In this document: piece by piece, positions 25,924 through 34,269 of the stretch | Layout: every line of letters begins with the position of its first letter | Position numbering within the stretch: position 1 is the stretch's first letter | NCBI RefSeq assembly: GCF_030913635.1 | Contig: NZ_CP133188.1 | Coordinates: forward strand, 3,286,001-3,350,000 | Source of the DNA: Sedimentibacter sp. MB35-C1 | GTDB taxonomy: Bacteria; Bacillota; Clostridia; Tissierellales; Sedimentibacteraceae | Length of the DNA stretch: 64,000 bases | Reading direction: 5' to 3' | The notes under the pieces: model-generated | Databases searched by the model: none | What the model was told of the DNA's origin: nothing | Seen by the model: the letters and a program-made list of their open reading frames with translations, nothing else | Program-made: the position numbers and the translations under genes

Positions 25924-27324
25924 TTAGTCAAAATTCTTTGACTTTTTACTTTTTGTTTTTAATCCATATTTTAATATTTTATAACTCATCGACTGCTTTG
26001 AAATTTTCAACTTTCTTGCCGCTTCTGTAACATTGCGCGTAGAATCTAAAGCCATAACCAATTGCCTTTTTTCATATTCCTCTAATCTCTCCAAAAGACT
26101 CAAATTGTCATCTATATCCATCAGTTCACTATGTTCATCATGAAAATGGTTCAGCATATATGCAGGCAATTCTTCTAATGTAATCATCTCTGAACCAATA
26201 ATGTTGAAAACACCCTCTATAATATTTTTAAGTTCTCTTACATTGCCGGGCCATTTATAATTCATAAAAATTTTCATAGCATCTTCAGAAATACCCATAA
26301 CGTTTTTATTCATTTTTATATTATTGTGTCCAATAAAATAATTTACCATAACAGGTATATCTGCAATTCTATCTCGCAACGGTGGAATTTCTATAAAAAC
26401 AGTGCTCAATCTGTAGTAAAGGTCTTCTCTCAATTTTTCTTCACGGATACATTTTCTCGGTTCCTGATTAAGTGCACTGAGAATTTTAACGTCAAAGGAA
26501 ATGGACTCATTTCCACCAATTCGCCTTACTCTTTTTTCTTCAATAGCTTTTAATATTTTTGCCTGCATCCCTAAAGGCATAGAAATAATTTCATCCAGAA
26601 ACAATGTACCGCCGTTGGCCAATTCAAAAAGCCCGGGCTTATCTTCCGCGCCTGTAAATGCACCCTTTTCCGTTCCAAACAATATACTTTCCAACAACGT
26701 CTCCGGAATAGCCGCACAGTTTTGTGAAACAAAACGTTTTGATGATTTGTTACCTGCTGTATGTATACTCTGCGCAATCATTTCTTTTCCTGTTCCCGTT
26801 TCACCATAAATCATTACCGGTGAATCAGTATTTGCAATCAATGGGATAATATTCTTAATTTCATTCATTTTTTTAGATGTTGTTACAATGTTATCGATAC
26901 GATACATGGAATCTGTATCGTTATTTATACTTGGCAATACAATCTTCTTTCTCTCTACATCTACATGAACCCTGTCATCTATGCATCTTGAAAAATCAAT
27001 AGCTCCAACTATCTTTCCGCCTTGATGTATAGGTATTGTGCTGCAGATATTAGTTATTGTGTCGCCATGAGGTGAAGTCAAATGCTCCACATGATCATAT
27101 ATAGGCTTTCCAGTTTCCAATACCCGCATAATAGTACTGTCTTCCTTTTTCATTTCCGGATGAATTTCCAGGATAGTTTTTCCGATGATTTCATCCAACC
27201 GAAGATTATACACATCTGTTCTAAAATTTGCATAATACTGAATGACACCTTTTTCATCTGTAATGATTATTCCATCGAAATAATTATAGATGTTTAGCAT
27301 CTTTTCAATGTTAATATTGCTCAT
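25924..27324 (-). CDS. Sigma-54-dependent transcriptional activator with PAS sensor
   Basis: A 466-residue activator. N-terminal PAS (FDGIIITDEKGVIQYYANF), AAA+ domain with Walker A GETGTGKE, the GAFTGA loop and Walker B GTLFLDEI, and a C-terminal Fis-type helix (NVTEAARKLKISKQSMSYKI). Same domain order as PrdR but clearly divergent. It very likely activates the NhaC/amidohydrolase operon immediately downstream, through the -24/-12 site at 25837. The PAS domain presumably senses the substrate. Confidence 0.9.
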   Translation of the reverse strand: MSNINIEKMLNIYNYFDGIIITDEKGVIQYYANFRTDVYNLRLDEIIGKTILEIHPEMKKEDSTIMRVLETGKPIYDHVEHLTSPHGDTITNICSTIPIHQGGKIVGAIDFSRCIDDRVHVDVERKKIVLPSINNDTDSMYRIDNIVTTSKKMNEIKNIIPLIANTDSPVMIYGETGTGKEMIAQSIHTAGNKSSKRFVSQNCAAIPETLLESILFGTEKGAFTGAEDKPGLFELANGGTLFLDEIISMPLGMQAKILKAIEEKRVRRIGGNESISFDVKILSALNQEPRKCIREEKLREDLYYRLSTVFIEIPPLRDRIADIPVMVNYFIGHNNIKMNKNVMGISEDAMKIFMNYKWPGNVRELKNIIEGVFNIIGSEMITLEELPAYMLNHFHDEHSELMDIDDNLSLLERLEEYEKRQLVMALDSTRNVTEAARKLKISKQSMSYKILKYGLKTKSKKSKNFD

Positions 27325-27518
27325 AGCTTCACCCCGCTAACCTGCCAATCTATATTAGAAAAGTATATCATAATTGACATGAAGAGGCAAACATTTCGAT
27401 TGCTGTATATTAACGCATTGCTTCATTATGTGTGTCAATTACTCCATTTTAAGCTGGAAGCTTTCTTGCATTCAAATTTCAACCAATACCACTATCGCGC
27501 CTGCCTATTGTTTTTTTA

Positions 27519-28373
27519 CTAAAAATCATTTTCGTGACGTTTGAAAAATTCATAATACATACGCACATTTTCCAACTCAGTCCATCGTTTTACTTCAACA
27601 GGCTTCTCATCAAGATCATATATTTTAGCTCCTCTCATGGATAGCAGGAATGGTGAATGTGTAGATATAATAAACTGGCATCCTAAAAACCGCTCGGAGT
27701 CCTCAATAAACTTAACTAGTTCTATCTGTCGTTTTGGAGAAAGACTGTTTTCGGGCTCGTCAAGTATATACAATCCGTTTTCACCTATTTTTTCAGTAAA
27801 ATAGAAAAATGCACTTTCCCCATTAGAATACTCTCGAACATTATCCATCAATGTTTTTCTAACAAAACGAGACTGCGTTTTACTTCTTGAATAATTCACT
27901 TTTCGAAGCTGCTCATAATCTTCCATAGACTTCATCTGAAAATTAGAATATTTTGCATCCAAGTATTCCTCAAAAAGCCTTTCTCGCTTTTGATCAATTC
28001 CTTCATTGAGATTACGTATATTCAACATGTAATCAAACACATCATCACTGGTAATAATTCTGCTATTTGCAGGGATATCAGCTTCAACCTGTATATTGCA
28101 CATATTGACATAATCAGGATAGAAATTGGATTTATTATAAATAGAATCTCGCTTAATACCTGTTTTTTCTGCTATAACATTCAATGCTGTAGATTTTCCC
28201 GATCCATTTCCGCCATATAAAATCGTAATAGGCTCAAAGTCAATTCTTTCAAGACCCTGCCTTGATAATATTTTAAATGGATAAAATGAATCATAGCACG
28301 TTCTCTTTATCTCCAAAAAAAAATCAAACTCTATTTCCTCATTTGGAAATGTAATAACACTTAAATAAACCAT
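27519..28373 (-). CDS. AAA-family ATPase (ATP-binding-cassette-type, COG3910-like)
   Basis: A 284-residue ATPase with Walker A GGNGSGKST, a signature-like segment YSNGESAFFYF, Walker B LYILDEPENSLSPKRQ and the H-loop STHSPFLLS. It is a stand-alone soluble ATPase of the type often annotated as an AAA_21/RecF-like protein; many are associated with stress or defence, but no partner nuclease is adjacent. The ATG at 28373 with AAGGAG is preferred over one 11 codons upstream. Confidence 0.82.
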   Translation of the reverse strand: MVYLSVITFPNEEIEFDFFLEIKRTCYDSFYPFKILSRQGLERIDFEPITILYGGNGSGKSTALNVIAEKTGIKRDSIYNKSNFYPDYVNMCNIQVEADIPANSRIITSDDVFDYMLNIRNLNEGIDQKRERLFEEYLDAKYSNFQMKSMEDYEQLRKVNYSRSKTQSRFVRKTLMDNVREYSNGESAFFYFTEKIGENGLYILDEPENSLSPKRQIELVKFIEDSERFLGCQFIISTHSPFLLSMRGAKIYDLDEKPVEVKRWTELENVRMYYEFFKRHENDF

Positions 28374-28595
28374 TATTATCTCCTTGCCGTAAATTTCTCC
28401 TTTCATAGAACATATTCAAAGAGTAACCGATTATAAAATAATATTCAACCTAATTTTTTGAAAGCATTTTTCCATTAATTCTATTTTCTTCATAATAACG
28501 ATAAATATATAAAGAATAACGATAAATAATTATTGTAATTCATTTAAACCTATGTTATACTGATCCAGTCAAATATAAGAAAGGAACTATTTCTC

Positions 28596-28694
28596 ATGAA
28601 AAAAGATTTCAAAGTTTTTTATCATTTCAAAGTTATTGCCGGCGTTTTTCAAAAAGCCGCTGAGATTAAAGAAGATAATGACCTGGTATTTTAA
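28596..28694 (+). pseudogene. Internally deleted DUF2975 membrane-protein remnant
   Basis: ATG with AAAGGA upstream starts a 32-residue reading frame, MKKDFKVFYHF then VIAGVFQKAAEIKEDNDLVF. The second half matches the C-terminal end of DUF2975 membrane proteins, which normally precede a small XRE regulator exactly like the one 11 bases downstream. The membrane body of about 130 residues is missing, so this looks like a fused start and end left by an in-frame deletion. Confidence 0.55.
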
Positions 28695-28705
28695 GGAGGC
28701 GCAAT

Positions 28706-28930
28706 ATGATTGTTGTAAACTTAGATGTTATGATGGCTAGGAGAAAAATATCATTGACGGAGCTGTCGGAAAAATTGGGTATGACGATGGCAAATGTTTC
28801 AAATTTCAAAAACCAGCGGGCTAGAGCTTTTCGCTTTACCACACTTGACGCACTGTGCAGAATTTTAGACTGCCAGCCCGGCGATATTTTAGAATATAGA
28901 AAGGATAATGAAAATGAAGAAAATAATTAA
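28706..28930 (+). CDS. XRE/YozG-type helix-turn-helix regulator
   Basis: A 74-residue DNA-binding protein: LDVMMARRKISLTELSEKLG and a helix-turn-helix TMANVSNFKNQRARAFRFTT, ending CQPGDILEYR. This is the small regulator normally paired with a DUF2975 protein, whose remnant lies just upstream. AAGGAGGC ribosome site. It overlaps the TlpA-like gene, so it may now regulate that redox operon. Confidence 0.88.
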   Translation: MIVVNLDVMMARRKISLTELSEKLGMTMANVSNFKNQRARAFRFTTLDALCRILDCQPGDILEYRKDNENEENN

Positions 28931-29534
28931 AATAGCAGGAATTGTAGTTGGATCAATATTGGGTGTTGCCGTAATTATGTTTGCAATTATGCTTCTCAGA
29001 GGCCCCAGTGATGTGGTGGTTCTCACTGACGAGCAAGTTGCTGAACAAAATGCCGAGCAAACAAAACTTTATTCCGATGTAGATTTATCGGGTTTTGATA
29101 CTATTACCGTTACTGGAGAAAAAGTAACTTCTGATTTTTTCAAGGATTACAAAGTAACAATGATTAACCTGTGGACAACAAATTGCAGTCCATGCATCGC
29201 TGAGATGCCTGATATTGCAAAGCTTTATGATGACAGACCAGAAGGAAGTAATATTATTTCCATATGCGTAGATACAGTAGACGATAAGAAAGCTGTTAAA
29301 TTTGCTTCAGAGGTTATGGAAGATGCAGGCGCAAATTTTATGACGCTTGTTCCAGATGAAACATTGCAAACGGCACTGACAAATCAAGCTAATATTTTTC
29401 CCACTACTATATTTGTAGATTGCAACGGAAAAATTGTTGGTACTCCCCATTTTGGAGGCAGAACTGGAGAAGACTACAGACAAGCAATCCTTGACAGAAT
29501 TGCACTTATAGACGAAACAGCATCAATACAATAG
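28914..29534 (+). CDS. Membrane-anchored thioredoxin-like (TlpA/ResA-type) protein
   Basis: About 206 residues: an N-terminal membrane anchor (IAGIVVGSILGVAVIMFAIML), a short linker and an extracytoplasmic thioredoxin fold with the redox pair NCSPC (in LWTTNCSPCIAEMPD) and the cis-Pro segment IFPTTIFVD. It should exchange thiols outside the membrane. The start at 28914 has AAAGGA at good spacing; an ATG at 28908 is too close. It opens an operon with a CD1871A-type CXXC protein and a 4Fe-4S membrane protein. Confidence 0.85.
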   Translation: MKKIIKIAGIVVGSILGVAVIMFAIMLLRGPSDVVVLTDEQVAEQNAEQTKLYSDVDLSGFDTITVTGEKVTSDFFKDYKVTMINLWTTNCSPCIAEMPDIAKLYDDRPEGSNIISICVDTVDDKKAVKFASEVMEDAGANFMTLVPDETLQTALTNQANIFPTTIFVDCNGKIVGTPHFGGRTGEDYRQAILDRIALIDETASIQ

Positions 29535-29543
29535 GGTACAAAT

Positions 29544-29696
29544 ATGAAAGCATCACATAATACACAACCATATATCAAATATATCATTCTCGTGTTGGCG
29601 CTGGCATTTATCGGCATTGGCCTAATGCGAGAAGAACAATTTGTAGTACTAAAAAAGGCAGTCAACATTTGCCTTGAGTGCATAGGGATAGGCTAA
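29544..29696 (+). CDS. CD1871A-family small CXXC membrane protein
   Basis: A 50-residue product from ATG at 29544: one membrane helix (YIILVLALAFIGIGLMRE) and a C-terminal CLEC motif (NICLECIGIG). This matches the small CD1871A-type CXXC proteins found between thioredoxin-like and 4Fe-4S membrane proteins in Clostridia. It probably relays electrons or thiols between its neighbours. Its TAA overlaps the next start (TAATG). Confidence 0.75.
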   Translation: MKASHNTQPYIKYIILVLALAFIGIGLMREEQFVVLKKAVNICLECIGIG

Positions 29697-30538
29697 TGAA
29701 AAGTAAAACAAACAAAAGACATATTATACAGCTTATTGCTGCTATTATTATAAACGGGTATGCCGCAGGATTTGTAAAAGGAAAAATTTTCACCGGCAAG
29801 ACAAAGCTTATTTGCGTCCCGGTACTTAATTGTTACTCCTGCCCCGGCGCGCTGGGTTCCTGCCCCATAGGAGGATTACAGGCGGTATTGGGCGATCGTA
29901 GCTTCAAGTTCTCGTTTTATATTCTCGGCTTCATTATGCTGTTTGGCATTCTGTGTGGCCGCCTTATCTGCGGGTTTTTATGCCCGTTTGGATTCGTACA
30001 GGACTTGCTTTACAAAATCAGAAGACCAAAGTTTACAGTTCCAAAAAATATTGACAAGCCCTTGCGTTATTTGAAATATTTTGTTTTAATAGTATTTGTT
30101 ATTGCTTTACCGCTAATTATTACCAACCAATACGGTATGGGGAATCCTTACTTTTGTAAGCTGATTTGTCCTGCCGGGACGTTAGAGGGCGGCATTCCGC
30201 TTTTGGCAATGAACGAAGAATTAAAAAACACCATAGGTGCATTATTTTTTTGGAAACTTGGCGTATTGCTTGCGATTATAATTTTTTCCATTATTACATA
30301 TCGCCCGTTTTGCAAATATCTCTGCCCTCTCGGTGCACTATACGCATTATTTAACAAATTTAGTTTTTATCAAATGGATGTTGATAAAACAAAATGTACC
30401 GGATGCAAAATATGTGAGAGAAACTGCAAAATGAACGTAGAAATTACTAAAAACATCAACAGCACAGAGTGCATACGATGCAGCGAATGTAAAAATATAT
30501 GCCCCCATAACGCAATTTCAAGTGGCTTCAAAAAATGA
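29696..30538 (+). CDS. NapH/CcoG-like 4Fe-4S membrane protein
   Basis: A 280-residue protein with about four membrane helices, the paired motifs CGFLCPFG and CKYLCPLG, an N-terminal Cys group NCYSCPGALGSCPIG, and a C-terminal ferredoxin domain (CTGCKICERNC, CIRCSECKNICP). This is the NapH/NosR-type electron conduit across the membrane, likely delivering reducing power to the thioredoxin-like and CXXC proteins of the same operon. Start at 29696 coupled to the previous stop. Confidence 0.85.
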   Translation: MKSKTNKRHIIQLIAAIIINGYAAGFVKGKIFTGKTKLICVPVLNCYSCPGALGSCPIGGLQAVLGDRSFKFSFYILGFIMLFGILCGRLICGFLCPFGFVQDLLYKIRRPKFTVPKNIDKPLRYLKYFVLIVFVIALPLIITNQYGMGNPYFCKLICPAGTLEGGIPLLAMNEELKNTIGALFFWKLGVLLAIIIFSIITYRPFCKYLCPLGALYALFNKFSFYQMDVDKTKCTGCKICERNCKMNVEITKNINSTECIRCSECKNICPHNAISSGFKK

Positions 30539-30580
30539 CCTACTACAAGGTAATAAAAAACATATTCGGAGGAAGATTAA

Positions 30581-31222
30581 ATGGCTTTTAATAAAATTGA
30601 TATAAAAAGCTGGGAGCGCGCTGACGCTTTCAAGCATTACTCAACTGATGTCCCATGCACATACAGCATGTGTGTCAACCTTGATATAACCAAGCTGCTA
30701 AAACAGATAAAGGGGAAAAAACTAAAAATCTTCCCCGTAATACTTTATGGAATCTCTTATATTGTGAATCGTCATAGTGAATTTCGCATGGCAAAAGACA
30801 GCAACGGCAATATCGGATGGTATGATAAAACCAATCCCTGCTTCACTGTATTTCATGATAAAACAGAGAAAATCAGCGAAGTCTGGACAGAATACGAAGA
30901 AAATTTCGAACTTTTTTATAATAGCTACCTTAGCGATATGAAAACATATGGCAATGAAAGAGCAGACGTTTCAAAGCCTGCAAATGGAAATAACCTGTTC
31001 AATGTTTCTTGTATTCCATGGGTTTCATTTACCGGGTTTAATCTAAATTTACAAAATGGATATGACTTCTTCCCGCCCATCTTTACAATCGGAAAATATT
31101 TTTCCGAGAACGAAAAAGTTGTGCTCCCACTATCAATTCAAGTACACCATGCTGTTTGCGACGGGTTCCATTTAGCGAGATTTATAAATGAACTGCAAGA
31201 TTGGGCGAACGAATTTATATAG
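30581..31222 (+). CDS. Chloramphenicol acetyltransferase (CatA family)
   Basis: A 213-residue CatA homologue of normal length (about 213-220). The catalytic motif is intact, VHHAVCDGFHLARF with the active His, as are the N-terminal SWERADAFKHYS and the FNVSCIPWVSFTGFNLN substrate-site block. It should transfer acetyl from acetyl-CoA to chloramphenicol or a similar hydroxyl substrate. Activity on chloramphenicol is likely but not provable from sequence. GGAGGA upstream; a terminator follows at 31232. Confidence 0.88.
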   Translation: MAFNKIDIKSWERADAFKHYSTDVPCTYSMCVNLDITKLLKQIKGKKLKIFPVILYGISYIVNRHSEFRMAKDSNGNIGWYDKTNPCFTVFHDKTEKISEVWTEYEENFELFYNSYLSDMKTYGNERADVSKPANGNNLFNVSCIPWVSFTGFNLNLQNGYDFFPPIFTIGKYFSENEKVVLPLSIQVHHAVCDGFHLARFINELQDWANEFI

Positions 31223-31231
31223 TAGTATAAT

Positions 31232-31265
31232 AAATAACAGCATTCATTTTTGAAAGCTGTTATTT
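31232..31265. terminator. Terminator between cat and tetR-type genes
   Basis: AAATAACAGC and GCTGTTATTT pair around a 14-base loop between convergent genes. Confidence 0.65.
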
Positions 31266-31321
31266 GTTACAAAATATTGTGCTGATATAATTATATAATT
31301 CAAATTGTTTTTCGAAACCTT

Positions 31322-31909
31322 TTATAGGCTGCTTAAATATCCATCTACAATTGAAGCCAGTTTTTTTGATATTGGATAGTTACCGGAACATAAAGCCCAA
31401 TTATATATAACCCCTCTTCCTACTATTAACAGCTCATCTGTTATTTGATCTGCACTTTTTGATTTTGACAGCTGCCCAGTTTCCTGCCCGCTTACAATTA
31501 AATCATGTAATCCTCTCGGCAAAGCCCTATCTTTGGATAAGAAAAACATACTTCCATTATCCATTTGTGCCTTGTAAATATTTCTTATAACATCTATTCC
31601 TGTATATTCTGCATAGGCTGCTTGTTCGCATAAATACAAAACAATAGCTTTTTTAATATTAGATTTATCTATTCTTTTAATAACATCTGTCTCGAAAAAA
31701 ACATCTGTTCTTTCATAAGCGGCTATAACAATTCCAGATTTGCTTATAAAATGATGGTAAAATGCCCCTACAGATACACCGGCATTCTTGCAAATTTCCT
31801 TAATACTTATATCATCATAGTTTTTTTGCTTCATTAATTTTAACGCTTCATCTAAAATTCTATTCTTTGTATTTTCAGCCTGCAATGTCCTAGACGTTTT
31901 TTCTTTCAT
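31322..31909 (-). CDS. TetR/AcrR-family regulator
   Basis: A 195-residue regulator with the N-terminal helix-turn-helix ISIKEICKNAGVSVGAFYHH and a divergent ligand-binding C-terminal part. The ATG at 31909 has AAAGGAG seven bases upstream. It is divergent from the enoate-reductase gene, whose promoter carries a 15-bp inverted repeat just past the -10 box, so it probably represses that gene until an inducer binds. Confidence 0.88.
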   Translation of the reverse strand: MKEKTSRTLQAENTKNRILDEALKLMKQKNYDDISIKEICKNAGVSVGAFYHHFISKSGIVIAAYERTDVFFETDVIKRIDKSNIKKAIVLYLCEQAAYAEYTGIDVIRNIYKAQMDNGSMFFLSKDRALPRGLHDLIVSGQETGQLSKSKSADQITDELLIVGRGVIYNWALCSGNYPISKKLASIVDGYLSSL

Positions 31910-31990
31910 ATACAATCTCCTTTAGTTGTTTCTTTACTAGACTAATATATAATAAAAAAACATTTTTTTCAATTGTCAAAAAATAAATTA

Positions 31991-32019
31991 TTGACATTTG
32001 TTAAAAATTTATATATATT
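31991..32019 (+). promoter_or_regulatory. Sigma-A promoter of the enoate-reductase gene
   Basis: TTGACA at 31991-31996, a 17-base spacer and TATATT at 32014-32019. Confidence 0.75.
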
Positions 32020-32063
32020 ATATTTAAGATAACCGGTTCGGCGAATTCGTTATCTTAAATATA
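32019..32063. promoter_or_regulatory. Candidate TetR-type operator (15-bp inverted repeat)
   Basis: TATATTTAAGATAAC and GTTATCTTAAATATA are perfect 15-bp arms with a 15-base spacer, covering the expected transcription start just after the -10 box. The location suits repression by the divergent TetR-type protein. Confidence 0.7.
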
Positions 32064-32086
32064 TAAAAAATAAAGGGAGGAACAAT

Positions 32087-34069
32087 ATGAAATATTTTGA
32101 GCTTTTTGAACCCACTAAAATTGGTAATGTTGTGCTGAAAAACAAATTATCAATGGCACCGATGGGACCTGTTGGATATGCAGATGCATTTGGTGCATTT
32201 AATCAAAGAATCCAAGATTATTATGTTGAAAGAGCAAAAGGCGGAATTGGACTGATTATTACAGGTATTTGCAGCGTGGATATTAATATAGAAGGTTTAT
32301 CAAAACCTGGACTGCCCTGCCCAACACAAACACCATTGGCTTTTATTCATGCTGCGTATCAGATGAACGAACGTGTTCACGCATACGGCACAAAAATATT
32401 TATTCAATTGACAGGCGGATTGGGAAGAAGTGCATTACCTGGGTTTGTAAGCAAATGTATTGCTCCTTCGGAAAATGAAAATCGCTTTGATCCTAAGATA
32501 ATTCATAGGGAAATGACAAAAGAAGAAATAAAAAATTTGATTCAAAAATTTGTAATGGCAGCAGTTATTTCTAAAAAATCGGGTTTTGACGGAGTTGAAA
32601 TTCATGCAGTTCATGAAGGATATCTTTTGGATCAGTTTGCAATTCCTATTTTTAATAAGAGAACCGATGAATATGGAGGATCATTAGAAAATAGATTAAG
32701 ATTAGCAACAGATATTGTAAAAGGAATCAAAGCAGCTTGCGGAAAGAATTTTCCAGTTTCATTGAGGTACAGTCTTAAAAGCTGTATGAAGGGTCTTCGC
32801 CAAGGCGGTCTTCCAGGTGAAGAATATGAAGAAGCCGGCAGAGATATTGAAGAAGGAATTGAAGCTGCTAAAATTTTAGTAGAAGCAGGATATGACGCAC
32901 TTAATGTTGATGCAGGTACATACGATTCTTGGTACTGGAATCATCCGCCGATGTATTTTGAAGAAGGAATGTATCGTGAATTTGGAGAAATACTTAAAAA
33001 GCATATAAATGTTCCGATTATTTTAGCAGGAAGAATGGAAAACCCTGAGCTTGCTGTTGAAGCACTAAAAACAAGCTGCGATATTATTGGTCTGGGCAGA
33101 CAATTATTAACAGATCCTTATTATCCGGAAAAAATTCGTACAGGAAGACTGGATGAAATAAGACCGTGCCTTGGCTGCCACGAGGGATGTCTTGGAAGAA
33201 TAGGACACGGTCCGGTTAGTTGTGCGGTTAATCCTGCTTGCGGTCGAGAAAAAATTTACGGTCTTGTTCCAGCACATAAAATAAAGAAATTTTTAGTAAT
33301 AGGCGGTGGCCCCAGCGGTATGGAATCGGCCAGAGTTCTAGCTGAAAGAGGTCATAAGGTAATTCTTTGCGAGAAAAGCGGTGAGCTTGGAGGCAATCTT
33401 ATTCCGGGAAGTGTTCCCCACTTTAAGCGTTATGACAGAGCTTTAATCAACTGGTATAAAAAACAATTGGAACTGTTGAATGTCGAAGTGAATTTGAATT
33501 GTAATGTTACAGAAGATACAATATCTTCTTATGGAGCAGATGAAGTTATTGTAGCAACCGGTTCTACTCCTGTTGTAATACCTTTCGGAGGTAATGGCAA
33601 AGCAGTATTGGCTAATGAAGTATTATTGGGCAAAGCAAAAACCGGAAAGGATATTGCAATTATAGGTGGTGGACTTGTAGGATGTGAAACAGGATTATGG
33701 CTTGCACAGCAAGGAGCAAATGTTACAATAATTGAAGTTGCACCTGAAATACTCGGAGGTGCCAATGCATTGCCTCACATGAATCATTTCATGCTGGAAG
33801 ATCTGCTGAAATTCCACAAAGTAACTGTGCTTGAAAGTACAAAGGTTGTATCCGTTGATAATGGATCAGTTACTTATGAGAATGCAGATGGAACTAAAAG
33901 CATTTCGGTTGATACTGTTATTTCAGCTGTCGGCTATAAAGAAAACAATGGTTTATTTGAAAGTTTGAAAAATACTGATTTAATTGTACACAACATAGGC
34001 GACTCTCAAAAGGTTCACAATATTATGTATTCTATTTGGAATGCATATGAACTTGCCAAAGAGTTATAA
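32087..34069 (+). CDS. Old-Yellow-Enzyme-type NADH:flavin oxidoreductase / enoate reductase
   Basis: A 660-residue enzyme of the 2-enoate/2,4-dienoyl-CoA reductase family. The N-terminal FMN TIM barrel (1-350) includes SMAPMGPVGYAD and the catalytic HAVHEGYLLDQF segment; then the 4Fe-4S cluster CLGCHEGCLGR…C; then FAD (VIGGGPSGMESARVLAERG) and NADH (IIGGGLVGCETGLWLA) domains. It reduces activated C=C bonds with NADH. Single gene between its own promoter/operator and a terminator, so induced by its substrate via the divergent TetR-type gene. Confidence 0.92.
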   Translation: MKYFELFEPTKIGNVVLKNKLSMAPMGPVGYADAFGAFNQRIQDYYVERAKGGIGLIITGICSVDINIEGLSKPGLPCPTQTPLAFIHAAYQMNERVHAYGTKIFIQLTGGLGRSALPGFVSKCIAPSENENRFDPKIIHREMTKEEIKNLIQKFVMAAVISKKSGFDGVEIHAVHEGYLLDQFAIPIFNKRTDEYGGSLENRLRLATDIVKGIKAACGKNFPVSLRYSLKSCMKGLRQGGLPGEEYEEAGRDIEEGIEAAKILVEAGYDALNVDAGTYDSWYWNHPPMYFEEGMYREFGEILKKHINVPIILAGRMENPELAVEALKTSCDIIGLGRQLLTDPYYPEKIRTGRLDEIRPCLGCHEGCLGRIGHGPVSCAVNPACGREKIYGLVPAHKIKKFLVIGGGPSGMESARVLAERGHKVILCEKSGELGGNLIPGSVPHFKRYDRALINWYKKQLELLNVEVNLNCNVTEDTISSYGADEVIVATGSTPVVIPFGGNGKAVLANEVLLGKAKTGKDIAIIGGGLVGCETGLWLAQQGANVTIIEVAPEILGGANALPHMNHFMLEDLLKFHKVTVLESTKVVSVDNGSVTYENADGTKSISVDTVISAVGYKENNGLFESLKNTDLIVHNIGDSQKVHNIMYSIWNAYELAKEL

Positions 34070-34084
34070 AATTTAAAATTAAGA

Positions 34085-34115
34085 AGCCATCTCAAAATTG
34101 ATGAGATGGCTTTTT
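34085..34115 (+). terminator. Terminator of the enoate-reductase gene
   Basis: AGCCATCTCA and TGAGATGGCT pair perfectly and are followed by TTTTTAG, 16 bases after the stop. Confidence 0.88.
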
Positions 34116-34269
34116 AGTTTGTAGGGCTTAAATTCTATAACACGTAGATAACAATTTCTTATAAACTTCTTATCCTTCCTATCACTAATACATTACATTT
34201 TCATATAATGGAAGTAATTAATGGCGTTAATTATTGGCAAATCTCACTATTCAAATAGGTGGTAAAATA

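Noticed and set aside
27519-28373. Part of an anti-phage defence system
   Set aside because: The ATPase stands alone with no nuclease, toxin or second defence gene beside it.
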